This document shows, one piece after another, positions 32,342 to 41,335 of a DNA stretch of 64,000 nucleotides. The translations under genes and the position numbers were made by a program. Origin of the DNA: Rhodococcus sp. KRD197 (GTDB lineage: Bacteria; Actinomycetota; Actinomycetes; Mycobacteriales; Mycobacteriaceae); NCBI RefSeq assembly GCF_017168235.1, contig NZ_JABFAO010000003.1:1-64000 (forward strand), read 5' to 3'. The notes beneath the pieces are model-generated. The model was not told the DNA's origin. It worked only from the letters and a program-made list of their open reading frames with translations, and did not search any database. Position 1 is the first letter of the stretch. The number at the start of each line of letters is the position of its first letter.

Positions 32342-32752
32342 TCAACCAACCAAAACGGGGCGAGAGTCGTCGGCGGCGCCTTCCGGGGCATCCCCCTCGG
32401 CGACGTGTCCGATCAAGAATGCTCCACTTTCGGGCATCCACCCGATTGCGCCGTGCTGGAAGAGGTTGTAACGCCCGTATCCGGTGGGCGTCGGCTTCTC
32501 GTCGCTGATCGGATAGCCGAGCTCACCGTACGGCCCACCGTGACCTAGATACCAGGCGAGGATCTCTCCGTGTACCTCGTGAGCGCCGCCGTCCGGTAGA
32601 GCGAACACTGTGGCTCGACGGTACTCGAGCATCCCGCCTCCACCCGGACCCAGCATGAATTCACCGACTTGCTCACCGATCCACGAATGTTCGTAAGCAA
32701 AGCGATCGAATTGATATCCGAATACTTCGAGACCGTTGTATGAAGCAGTCAT
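32342..32752 (-). CDS. Small LGFP-repeat protein without signal peptide
   Basis: 136 residues. The segment ILAWYLGHGGPYGELGYPIS then DEKPTPTGYGRYNLFQHGAI and GWMPESGAFLIG fits one LGFP repeat (here LGYP, with SDE and FQ.G.I.W). These repeats occur in envelope-bound actinobacterial hydrolases and mycolyl-transferase-linked proteins and are thought to bind the cell wall. No signal peptide or TM is visible, so it is either cytosolic or exported by another route. It is placed between the two secretion operons with its own upstream gap of 93 bp. Confidence 0.7.
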   Translation of the reverse strand: MTASYNGLEVFGYQFDRFAYEHSWIGEQVGEFMLGPGGGGMLEYRRATVFALPDGGAHEVHGEILAWYLGHGGPYGELGYPISDEKPTPTGYGRYNLFQHGAIGWMPESGAFLIGHVAEGDAPEGAADDSRPVLVG

Positions 32753-32845
32753 CGGAGGACCTTTCGGCGCGTTGTGTGACCACTATTGTCCACAAATCTG
32801 CGATTGCCGCCACGACAATTCATGATAATTGCCCCAAACGTGACC

Positions 32846-34468
32846 TCAATTCAGCAAAGCCGCGATATCGGCCGGAATCTCGTCGGTCGCCGAAGCGTCG
32901 ACGACAGTGCGCGTCCAACTCGACCCTGCTTCGTCCAGCCGCACCAACTGGTCTGGCCCGAGGAGCCAGAGCTGGTCCCCCGAGGCCCACACCACGCCGT
33001 ACCCGTATTCCGGGCTCGACGTGATCGGAGCGCTGTACTGCACGGCACCCGCGCTGTCGATGATTTGCAGGGTCGGCGAACCGCCGACATCGACGACCTG
33101 CGCCACCGAGGACCCTGAGGGTGAGGTCTGCGGAGAGATCAAGTCGGCAGGCGCGGCCTCTGTCGTGTCAGGCAACGCTTCCGGCGCCGGTGCGGCAGGC
33201 GATTCAGTCGTGGATGGCTCGGTCGTTGGCACCTCCGTCGTAGTTGCGGGTGCGGCCGAAGTGCTCGATGGCGCTGGTGTGCTACTCGGAGCCTCGGTGG
33301 CCGTCGACGAGGTAGTCGATGAAGTAGTCGACGAGGTAGTCGATGAGCTCGACAGTTCCTCCGGCGCGAGTCGGGCCGCTACCGGGGCCGAGGCAGGAGC
33401 CAGAGCTCCGCAACGCGCGGCGGGAAACAGGTTGAAGACCGAGGTCGTCAGGGTCATCGTCACTGTGAAACCCCGGCTCGGTGCCGAGACCCAGGTTCCG
33501 GACACCGTTTGTACGGTGAAGGTCCAGGTGCCGGTCAGGGTCTCGAACCAGGTTCCATTGTGCACATCAGCGGATGCAATCGTCACCGTGTGGGGTGGCA
33601 TGCTTGTCCCGAGCCGAGTGATCGTCCATCGATAGGTGTAGCCCGTTCCGGGCGGAGGCGCCCACGACATCGTCACATAGGCGCCCGCAAAGAGGGTGCC
33701 CGCTCTGTCCACGCACGTCGGGTCTCCCGGCACCGGAACCGGCGGCAGGCCAGTGGTGAACGTTCCGCTCGTCGCGGTCGCAGGGTCGTTCCATGCCGCC
33801 AGGGTGGTGGGCGTGTTGGTCCCCGCGAGCCCCAGTGCACCGATCGTCCCGATCGCGAGGATCGCCGTGAGCGAGGCCTTGCTGTGCCCACCAGAGGAAT
33901 CTCGCCCACCAGGCTCGTCCGTACCTCGGTCCTCGCGGTCTCGGTCCTCGTCAGCCCTGGGTCGCCAGGCGATCATGATCAGGACACCGACGAACACCCC
34001 ACCGAGGAAGACGGCTACCGGGCCGCTCAACCACGTCACCGCGTATCCGAGTTTCGGGACGCTGAACACGACGCGGCCGACTTCGTCGACGATGTAGGTT
34101 TCGGCGTCCGCTTCGGTGTTCGCGTCGCCTTGGAGAATGAGCTGGACACTGTCGGTACCGACCGCGCCGATGTCGACGACGCGGTGGGTGATCCCGTCGC
34201 CTGACGCGTTGGTGACGTTGACTATGTCGCCCACCGCGACCTCGGTCGCGGGCGTCTCCTTGCTGATGGCGAGGGCGCCGGTCTCGATCGCCGGCGACAT
34301 CGATCCCGATCGGAAGACGAGCGGTGTGATCCCGAAAATGATTGCCGCCAAGGCGATCAGCACGCAGAGCAAACCCGCGAGAGCCCCAGCGGTGAGGGCG
34401 ATTTCGCGCGCCAGCTTTCGACGACGGTGCCTGGTGTGGGCGACAGTAGGAGATGTGTGGTTCGACAT
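32846..34468 (-). CDS. Fusion of SipW-type signal peptidase with a SipW-type substrate protein
   Basis: 540 residues in one uninterrupted frame from ATG 34468. Residues 1-170 are a complete signal peptidase: TM near 23-48, nucleophile Ser 56 (FRSGSMSPAI), His 95 (DGITHRVVD), GDANTEAD near 114, second TM near 148-167. A charged linker (RADEDRDREDRGTDEPGGRD) follows. At about 200-222 a second hydrophobic stretch leads into TTLAAWNDPATATSGTFTTG, the signal hallmark of SipW substrates. The outer part holds a Trp-rich beta domain, a Ser/Thr-rich stalk (SSTTSSTT-type, 390-450), and a C-terminal domain with short repeats like VVDVGGSPTLQIIDSAG. It follows the preceding gene by two bases. Confidence 0.88.
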   Translation of the reverse strand: MSNHTSPTVAHTRHRRRKLAREIALTAGALAGLLCVLIALAAIIFGITPLVFRSGSMSPAIETGALAISKETPATEVAVGDIVNVTNASGDGITHRVVDIGAVGTDSVQLILQGDANTEADAETYIVDEVGRVVFSVPKLGYAVTWLSGPVAVFLGGVFVGVLIMIAWRPRADEDRDREDRGTDEPGGRDSSGGHSKASLTAILAIGTIGALGLAGTNTPTTLAAWNDPATATSGTFTTGLPPVPVPGDPTCVDRAGTLFAGAYVTMSWAPPPGTGYTYRWTITRLGTSMPPHTVTIASADVHNGTWFETLTGTWTFTVQTVSGTWVSAPSRGFTVTMTLTTSVFNLFPAARCGALAPASAPVAARLAPEELSSSSTTSSTTSSTTSSTATEAPSSTPAPSSTSAAPATTTEVPTTEPSTTESPAAPAPEALPDTTEAAPADLISPQTSPSGSSVAQVVDVGGSPTLQIIDSAGAVQYSAPITSSPEYGYGVVWASGDQLWLLGPDQLVRLDEAGSSWTRTVVDASATDEIPADIAALLN

Positions 34469-34470
34469 GA

Positions 34471-35088
34471 CTACACCGACGTCGCTAGGAGTGAGTAGGT
34501 AACTGTTCCGGTGATCGGTGACGCCGGGGCTGTCGCGGTGCTCGGCATGGTCACCGAGAAGCAAAGATTGTCCGCCGGGTCACCGACACCGATCGGCCTG
34601 GACAGTGCAACCGAGTTGGATTGAAAATTCTGGGTGGCGACGGTCAAGCCCGTGATCGTGCTGAGCGGAGTTCCGGTACATGCAGTACCCGCATACACGG
34701 CGGTGTTCAGCAAGGCGCCGAGTGTGCCGTTGTTCGTCGCAACCGCGATCGTGTAGGTGAAACCCACAGTGCCACTGTTGGTCACCCGCAAGGGTGCACT
34801 CACGGTTTCGCCCGGAAGAATGTCGGTCTTGGTCAAGGTCGTTGCGAAAATGGGCGGATTGTTATCGACCGCCGGCTCGCCCACCTTGATGTCGATTGTC
34901 CCCGTCGTGAATGCGCCCGAGGTTGCCGAGGAGGTATCCGACCACGCGGCAAGCGTTCCCACAGCACCGAGACCGAGAACGATGCCGATCGACATGATGG
35001 CGCGGGCGCGGGCCCCGATGAGCGCGGTCCCGATGCGGCGCAGCATTGTCCTCGGCACGAACGTACCGTCACTACTGTGGCGCGCCAT
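34471..35088 (-). CDS. TasA-like secreted protein with SipW-type signal region
   Basis: 205 residues from ATG 35088, overlapping the preceding stop (ATGA). Signal: GARARAIMSIGIVLGLGAV then GTLAAWSDTSSATSGAFTTG and TIDIKVGEPAV. The AAWSD...F.TGTIDIKVG string is the best match in the window to the TasA/camelysin signature. The mature part has ILPGETVSAPLRVTNSGTVG, a strand pair of TasA-like beta sandwiches, and a late cysteine (NLCFSVTMPSTA). No anchor. It may be a fibre subunit; that is inference from family likeness only. Confidence 0.85.
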   Translation of the reverse strand: MARHSSDGTFVPRTMLRRIGTALIGARARAIMSIGIVLGLGAVGTLAAWSDTSSATSGAFTTGTIDIKVGEPAVDNNPPIFATTLTKTDILPGETVSAPLRVTNSGTVGFTYTIAVATNNGTLGALLNTAVYAGTACTGTPLSTITGLTVATQNFQSNSVALSRPIGVGDPADNLCFSVTMPSTATAPASPITGTVTYSLLATSV

Positions 35089-35594
35089 CAGGGCTGCACT
35101 CCTTCCGTATTGTCGTTCTGGCCGGCACCGATCGAGCACGCGTTCTCGTTGTCCCACTGCACCACGAAATCGAGATCCGCAGAGGAATTCTGAGTGTCGT
35201 TGCCTGCGTTCACGGCCATGGTGACGGTCGTATCGATCCGCCTCTTCTCATGGGGCAGGACCTCGACGAAAGCGCAGGCAACGTTCACCTGGGCCTGGTC
35301 GATGGTCACCTCGAGAGCCTCGACGAAGGCGGGGTTCGAGCTCGTGGCGAATACCTGGACGTTCCCGCCTCGATCGGTCTCGTTGAAGACGTGGAAAGTG
35401 CTGGTTCGGCTGTCGCCGGGCACCCACCTGATCCTTTTGTCGAACAAAGGATTCGGGAGACTCGAAGACCATGTCAGACCGTCACTGCTGAAGCTCACGG
35501 TCGGGGACGGACGCGAGGGTCCGGCACCGATGAGTACCAGTGTCACGATCGCGACGAGCGCGACGATAACAAGAACTGCGGTGTTCCTCTTCAT
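35088..35594 (-). CDS. Secreted protein of the SipW locus, family not recognised
   Basis: 168 residues. One N-terminal hydrophobic segment (NTAVLVIVALVAIVTLVLIG) and then an extracytoplasmic domain with WVPGDSRTSTFHVFNETDRG, NVACAFVEVLPHEKRRID and ENACSIG (two cysteines). It lacks the AAW(T/S)D motif, so it is not an obvious SipW substrate; the segment may stay as an anchor. WVPGD and the FHV.N pattern recall the ILPGETVSAPLRVTN strand of neighbouring TasA-like proteins, suggesting a similar beta sandwich. ATGA overlaps on both sides place it firmly in operon k-j-i-h-g-f. Confidence 0.72.
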   Translation of the reverse strand: MKRNTAVLVIVALVAIVTLVLIGAGPSRPSPTVSFSSDGLTWSSSLPNPLFDKRIRWVPGDSRTSTFHVFNETDRGGNVQVFATSSNPAFVEALEVTIDQAQVNVACAFVEVLPHEKRRIDTTVTMAVNAGNDTQNSSADLDFVVQWDNENACSIGAGQNDNTEGVQP

Positions 35595-36190
35595 GGCGCC
35601 CGCGACTCACGACGCTGCTTCCGGTAGTCGTTGCCGGCGCCAACGAACATGTACAGCGCGTAAGCGCCCAATCCGATGACGATGACGGTGACCGTGATGC
35701 GACGTTGTTCGCCGTTGAGCCAGTTGTTGACATAGCCCAGGTAGGGAATCGAGTACCAGACTTTCCCGCGGATCTGCCCGTATCGAACCGGGTTCTCGTC
35801 GTCGGACCCGTTGTTGTCCCCGCGCGTGATGTAGGTCGTGATGCCATCGCCGCTGAATTGGGTTGCGACGATGCGGTGTGTCACGACCTCGGGTTCACCG
35901 GACCGAATCTGGTAGGTGACGGGAGTGCCGACAGTGAGCTCGGAGCGGTCCGCTGGTTTGACGACGACCAGGGTGCCGGGCGGATATGTGGGCCTCATCG
36001 AACTGGTGAGAATGGTGTAGGGCGTCGAACCGCTCACGCGCGGAATGACGACAGTGGCTGCCAGAATGGTCAGCATCGCAGCCAGCAGGGTGTACGACAC
36101 GATGCGACTGATCCACCACCATGCACCGGTGTGCTCGTCCTCCTCGTCACCCTTGACGACGGGAATCACGTCGGTGTCGTCGGTGCTCAT
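35591..36190 (-). CDS. sipW: SipW/ER-type signal peptidase I (third)
   Basis: 199 residues. Acidic cytosolic head, TM near 25-50 and a C-terminal TM near 165-187. Nucleophile Ser 64 (LTSSMRPTYPPGT), His 105 (VVTHRIVATQ) and a GDNNGSDDENP block near 123. It is more divergent from the other two signal peptidases, which have SMSPAI and GDAN. Overlaps both neighbours by four bases. With two further peptidases in the locus, each may serve its own substrate set. Confidence 0.92.
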   Translation of the reverse strand: MSTDDTDVIPVVKGDEEDEHTGAWWWISRIVSYTLLAAMLTILAATVVIPRVSGSTPYTILTSSMRPTYPPGTLVVVKPADRSELTVGTPVTYQIRSGEPEVVTHRIVATQFSGDGITTYITRGDNNGSDDENPVRYGQIRGKVWYSIPYLGYVNNWLNGEQRRITVTVIVIGLGAYALYMFVGAGNDYRKQRRESRAP

Positions 36191-36738
36191 GCCTGGTCCG
36201 CTCTGAACGAAAAGCTCACTGTCGATGTTTGGTCCTGCGGTGGATCGGCACCAACGGCGACGTGGAAGCACCACACCTCGTTGGCACCGGGGGCAAGCGC
36301 TCTCGTGTCCAGGGTCTGCGCGCCCTGCGCGTTGCCGGTGTAAAGGACGGTCACCGGGCCCGTCGGTGCACCTACTGCTGGACAATCTCCCACCGTGGAC
36401 ACGAGGGTGGCGGTCAGGGTGAGGGGCACCGCACCCGTCACCGTCGAGCCCTGGAGTCGATAGTCGAAGGGAACGTCCCCCGCGTTGCGGATCGATAGGG
36501 GGGCCTGCGAGGAGCCGTTCGGGCCGAGGTTCGTCGAACCGAGCGCCGCAAGCACGTAGTCGTCGACCTCGGCGCCGTCCGGACCCACCTTGATGTCCAG
36601 CGTGCCGGAGTTGAGCGTGCCGCCTGCGACGGCTACGTCGTCGCGCCACAGCGCGCCCGTCGTCTGTGCTGATCCGTAGACCACCACGACGACGGACGCT
36701 GCTGCGAGTGCCCAGTACCGACCATGCCTGATTACCAC
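36187..36738 (-). CDS. Secreted protein with SipW-type signal region
   Basis: 183 residues. Hydrophobic WALAAASVVVVVYGS then TTGALWRDDVAVAGGTLNSG and TLDIKVGPDGAEV. The LW.D...GG..NSGTLDIK string matches the signature of SipW-dependent exported proteins, with Arg in place of the usual Ser/Thr. The mature beta domain has SSQAPLSIRNAGDVPFDYRL near 76 and two cysteines (VGDCPAVG, EVWCFHVAV). The stop overlaps the signal peptidase start. Confidence 0.83.
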   Translation of the reverse strand: MVIRHGRYWALAAASVVVVVYGSAQTTGALWRDDVAVAGGTLNSGTLDIKVGPDGAEVDDYVLAALGSTNLGPNGSSQAPLSIRNAGDVPFDYRLQGSTVTGAVPLTLTATLVSTVGDCPAVGAPTGPVTVLYTGNAQGAQTLDTRALAPGANEVWCFHVAVGADPPQDQTSTVSFSFRADQA

Positions 36739-36744
36739 TTCGAG

Positions 36745-37317
36745 TTACGGAGTGGGTCGAACCTGGTCGAGCGTCAGGGTGAACGCATTCAAATTGACGG
36801 TCTCATTCTGCGCCACCAGATCGGTCGTAGCCTGGTCGAACGTGATGGTGACGGTGACCGCGATGGTCTGTGTGGGCGAGGTCAGCGGAAGCTCCACCGC
36901 AGAACCGTTCGGCAGGGCAGAACCGTTCGGCAGGGCGGCACCGCCGTCGACTGCCACCGTGGTGTTCAGCGCCGCAGCCAGAGCCGGGTCGCCGGTGACC
37001 TGGGAGAAGTCCGCCGTGATTGTGGCCTCGATATTCTCGCCCGCCGAGTTGACGGTGTAGCTGTTGGTGTAGGTCAGGATGTCACCGGGGACGATCAGGT
37101 AGCCGGACGGGTCGGCCCCGATAACGACCGATCCACCCTCGGAAATATCGGTCCAGACGCCGGGCGTACCGGTTGGCTCGAAGTTCAGCTCGCCGGAATT
37201 GATCGCGCCGCCGCCGACGGATTCGGTGTCCTGCCACAGCGCGAGGGATCCCAATCCGCCGAGTAGTAGCACCGCGGCCGCGCCTGCAGCGACGGCGCCC
37301 TTGGTTGCTTTGTTCAT
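36745..37317 (-). CDS. Alternate signal-mediated exported protein (RER_14450-like)
   Basis: 190 residues from ATG 37317 with AGAAGAG six bases upstream; ATG 37323 would sit on that ribosome site. The signal region (GAVAAGAAAVLLLGGLGSLA then LWQDTESVGGGAINSGELNF) matches the RER_14450 family of SipW-exported proteins described by TIGRFAM from Rhodococcus (recalled). No cysteines in the mature part. An 18-bp tandem duplication at 36901-36936 gives two ALPNGS repeats. First gene of operon k-j-i-h-g-f; dyads at 37368-37384 and 37465-37498 lie upstream. Confidence 0.87.
   Translation of the reverse strand: MNKATKGAVAAGAAAVLLLGGLGSLALWQDTESVGGGAINSGELNFEPTGTPGVWTDISEGGSVVIGADPSGYLIVPGDILTYTNSYTVNSAGENIEATITADFSQVTGDPALAAALNTTVAVDGGAALPNGSALPNGSAVELPLTSPTQTIAVTVTITFDQATTDLVAQNETVNLNAFTLTLDQVRPTP
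36901..36936. repeat. 18-bp perfect tandem duplication inside the first operon gene
   Basis: AGAACCGTTCGGCAGGGC occurs twice back to back, adding six residues (ALPNGS twice) in frame. It is a recent slippage-type event in the surface-protein gene. Confidence 0.95.
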
Positions 37318-37367
37318 GAGCATCTCTTCTCTTTGGATTCGTCCCTGCATATCCGGGCCGGGTGTGA

Positions 37368-37384
37368 ACTACCCGACGGGTAGT
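37368..37384. promoter_or_regulatory. Operator candidate before the SipW operon
   Basis: ACTACCCG-A-CGGGTAGT is a perfect 8-bp inverted repeat with a single-base centre, about 51 bp upstream of the start at 37317. The size and position suit a dimeric repressor such as a TetR-type protein. No regulator gene is next to it. Confidence 0.5.
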
Positions 37385-37464
37385 GGGTGGCTTTCGTGGG
37401 CCAACGCAACTGAGTGCGACACACATTGTTTCGGGAAGCGAAAGGAATCCGTTAGCAAAAACAG

Positions 37465-37498
37465 GGTAAAAGTCCAATAGTTCTTTTACCTGGACTTT
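37465..37498. promoter_or_regulatory. Two interleaved inverted repeats upstream of the SipW operon
   Basis: GGTAAAAG (37465-37472) pairs with CTTTTACC (37483-37490). AAAGTCCA (37469-37476) pairs with TGGACTTT (37491-37498). Both are perfect 8-bp pairs and share four bases, so the two stems exclude each other or form a pseudoknot-like overlap. It is about 150 bp before the first gene. It may be an RNA switch in a long leader or a double operator. Confidence 0.5.
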
Positions 37499-37574
37499 AA
37501 CCAACCCAAAGTGACATCCTTTGGCCATCTGTAACGTGCCAAAAGACCCTAGTCAGCCCCTGAGATGGTCCACG

Positions 37575-37618
37575 CAGCACAACGCCCCGAGGCATACGAG
37601 CCTCGGGGCGTTGTGCTG
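37575..37618 (-). terminator. Strong hairpin terminator behind purA
   Basis: Perfect 19-bp stem starting CAGCACAACGCC with loop ATACGA, 16 bp past the purA stop (minus strand). No long T-run follows, as is common in actinobacteria. It also insulates purA from the promoter region of the secretion locus. The rest of the 316-bp gap 37318-37633 holds only the two dyads described and no gene. Confidence 0.88.
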
Positions 37619-37633
37619 TCTACGCTGTGCTAT

Positions 37634-38986
<1,353 letters not shown>

Positions 38987-39127
38987 TCAGGCAGGCCGGG
39001 GCGTCAGTCTAGCCGAGGGGAGAGTGCACCGGTCATGGCGCTACGGTGGTGACGACCGCAAGCACCTATGGGGGAGCACTGTGAGACAGACGCATGAACG
39101 ACGCAGTCGGCACCCGAGGTCGGCCCA

Positions 39128-39793
39128 GTGACACCGTTCGTCCTGCAATGCGGAAACCCGCCGATACCCATCTCACTGACGGACGTTCCGGTCACCCCCG
39201 CCTCCACAGTTCCGACCAACGACGAATGCGATGCCCTGTTCTCCACCGTCGGCACCGTCTCTGATCCGCGGGTCATCGTGCTGGGTGACGACGCGTCCCT
39301 CGCGGCACTGCTGACGCGCCTGATGCGTACCGAGCGCCTGCATATCGAGGTCGCATTCGTGCCCGAGCACTCCACCACGGCAAGCCACATCTACAAGACC
39401 GGGACCGGTTCACGAGCCGCGAAAGTCGCCATGACCGGCACCGCAAAACCCCTACCACTCATTCGGGACGACGCGGGTGTGGCCGTGGTGGGCCGAGCCG
39501 TCGTGAACGGCCCTTCCGGCGCGCCGCTCGAGGGCGAGGCGTACGTGGACGACACGCAGTTGTTCCGTGGCAACGCCACGGGCGTCGAGGTGATGCCGAC
39601 GCCCGAGATGCCAGGTCTCGAAGCGCGCCTGACCGGACGCCGCACGTTGTTCGGTCGTCGATGGACTGCAGGACGGGCGATGCAACTGGGCGCCGTCGCC
39701 GCGCACCTCGTCCGCGACGGAGTTCCCGGCGATCGGGAGGTCAAGCGGTCGACGTTCTACCGACACGATCGGGAATGGCTACTGGTCCGGTGA
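39128..39793 (+). CDS. Conserved protein of unknown function (Rv0358-like)
   Basis: 221 residues from GTG 39128. Divergent neighbour of purA, as Rv0358 is in M. tuberculosis. Visible features are IVLGDDASLAALLTRLMRTE near residue 51, HIEVAFVPEHSTTASHIYKT near 72 and a C-terminal block RRTLFGRRWTAGRAMQLGAV, ending STFYRHDREWLLVR. No TM or signal. A nucleotide- or lipid-kinase-like fold is possible from the regular beta-alpha spacing, but no motif proves it. Confidence 0.8.
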   Translation: MTPFVLQCGNPPIPISLTDVPVTPASTVPTNDECDALFSTVGTVSDPRVIVLGDDASLAALLTRLMRTERLHIEVAFVPEHSTTASHIYKTGTGSRAAKVAMTGTAKPLPLIRDDAGVAVVGRAVVNGPSGAPLEGEAYVDDTQLFRGNATGVEVMPTPEMPGLEARLTGRRTLFGRRWTAGRAMQLGAVAAHLVRDGVPGDREVKRSTFYRHDREWLLVR

Positions 39794-39814
39794 AGGAAAG
39801 CCGATACTGATTCC

Positions 39815-40282
39815 ATGGCTACCTGGACAGAATTCGCTACTGCGGCGCCCGCCATGTCAGCGGCTGTGGCTGCACGCTTGAAAGCACACAAGCATCACGT
39901 GCTGGCAACGCTTCGCAAGGATGGATCTCCCCGCGTCAGCGGTACCGAGGTGGAGTTCACCGACAACGGCCTGCTGCGGCTCGGTTCGATGCCGAACGCA
40001 CTCAAGGCCGTTGACCTGCAGCGCGATCCACGCTTTGCCTTGCACAGCAATCCTGGCCACCACACCATGGACGGCGGCGACGCGAAGCTCTCCGGCACTG
40101 CCGTCGAGCTGACCGATCCCGACGAACTACAGCGGATTTTCGACGCCGCTCCGCCCGAGTTGACCCCGTACCACGTGTTCGATCTCGACATCGCCGAAGT
40201 CGTGCTGACGACGCTCGTCGACGATCACATGCAGATCGAACTGTGGCGGCCGGGGGCGCAGGTGCAGTCCTTCACCAGGTGA
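39815..40282 (+). CDS. Pyridoxamine 5'-phosphate oxidase-family flavin/F420-binding protein
   Basis: 155 residues. Split beta-barrel protein: KHHVLATLRKDGSPRVSGTE near residue 27, LGSMPNALKAVDLQRDPRFA near 56 and SGTAVELTDPDEL near 92. This family binds FMN or F420 and includes F420-dependent reductases and stress proteins. The substrate is unknown. Follows the Rv0358-like gene by 21 bp on the same strand. Confidence 0.85.
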   Translation: MATWTEFATAAPAMSAAVAARLKAHKHHVLATLRKDGSPRVSGTEVEFTDNGLLRLGSMPNALKAVDLQRDPRFALHSNPGHHTMDGGDAKLSGTAVELTDPDELQRIFDAAPPELTPYHVFDLDIAEVVLTTLVDDHMQIELWRPGAQVQSFTR

Positions 40283-40345
40283 GCATCGGAAAGATCACTC
40301 CGACCTGGCGAGGACAGGGAAGGCTAACCCTGGAAGGGTGAACGT

Positions 40346-41335
40346 ATGCGCCTGTTCGACAAAGTTCTGCACCCGGGATCGGTGCACGGTATCGCTGGGC
40401 TCAGAACACGGCTTCTGATGCAGTTTCTTTGTGCGACGACGTTCCTGTACGGAGCAGGAGTGGTGGCGACGGTCCTGCCTCACGGCGACAGAGTCACTGC
40501 CGACATCACCGGCGGGGTGATCGCGCTGTGCCTGGGTGTCATCGGTGTCCTCATGTTGTGGATGCGTCCCCGCACGACCGCCGGGCACGGCGTCGCGTTG
40601 GCCGCAGCGATGCTGGCGACGCCGGCTGTGATGGCGTTCCATGTACTCACGGCAGCGCAATTCCCGTGCCTGATCGCGGCGATGTTTCTGGCGATGTACA
40701 TCCGCGCCTTTCATCGCGACCGCGATGCCCGCATCCTGGTCGGGATCCTCGTGGCGCTGGTGCTGCTCGCGGTGCTGCGGTCACCGGCGCCCGTCTATCC
40801 GATCACCTACCTGATCTTCGCGGTCGCTGTCTTCGCAGCGGCGGAAACGTTCGGCACCGTCACGAAAGCGCTGATCGCAGCGTCGTGCACCGATCCGCTG
40901 ACAGGAGTGTTCAACCGCGCCGGGTGGGAGATCGCCACCGCAGATGCGGTCACGGGCCTGCGCGCTCGACGTGAGGATGCGTCGACTGTTCCGGTGACGG
41001 TGGCGATCGTCGACGTAGACGATTTCAAGACGGTGAACGACACCGACGGTCATCGCGCCGGGGACGAGTTGCTGGTGGGGTTGGCGGCGACCTGGGCGCA
41101 ATCGGCCCCAGAGGGCGCTGTCATCGCACGAGTCGGCGGCGACGAGTTCGCCGCCCTTCTGACCGAGCAGTCGACGGCGGAAGTGGACGAGTTCGTTCGC
41201 GCCACCGTCGCGTCGTTGCCCTACGCGAGCATCGGGGTGGCGACGTCGACGGACGTCGAGGAGCCGATCTCCGATGTCCTCGCCCGCGCGGACGCGGAGC
41301 TGTACCGCGCCAAACGCGCTCGATTCACCAGGTGA
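40346..41335 (+). CDS. Membrane-bound diguanylate cyclase
   Basis: 329 residues. Six or so hydrophobic helices cover residues 20-175. A cytosolic GGDEF domain follows: DPLTGVFNRAGWEIATADAV near 183, AIVDVDDFKTVNDTDGHRAG near 224 and RVGGDEFAALL near 263 with the intact active motif. It should make cyclic di-GMP. No RxxD inhibitory site is obvious. Its end overlaps the convergent CDF gene by 11 bp. Confidence 0.92.
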   Translation: MRLFDKVLHPGSVHGIAGLRTRLLMQFLCATTFLYGAGVVATVLPHGDRVTADITGGVIALCLGVIGVLMLWMRPRTTAGHGVALAAAMLATPAVMAFHVLTAAQFPCLIAAMFLAMYIRAFHRDRDARILVGILVALVLLAVLRSPAPVYPITYLIFAVAVFAAAETFGTVTKALIAASCTDPLTGVFNRAGWEIATADAVTGLRARREDASTVPVTVAIVDVDDFKTVNDTDGHRAGDELLVGLAATWAQSAPEGAVIARVGGDEFAALLTEQSTAEVDEFVRATVASLPYASIGVATSTDVEEPISDVLARADAELYRAKRARFTR

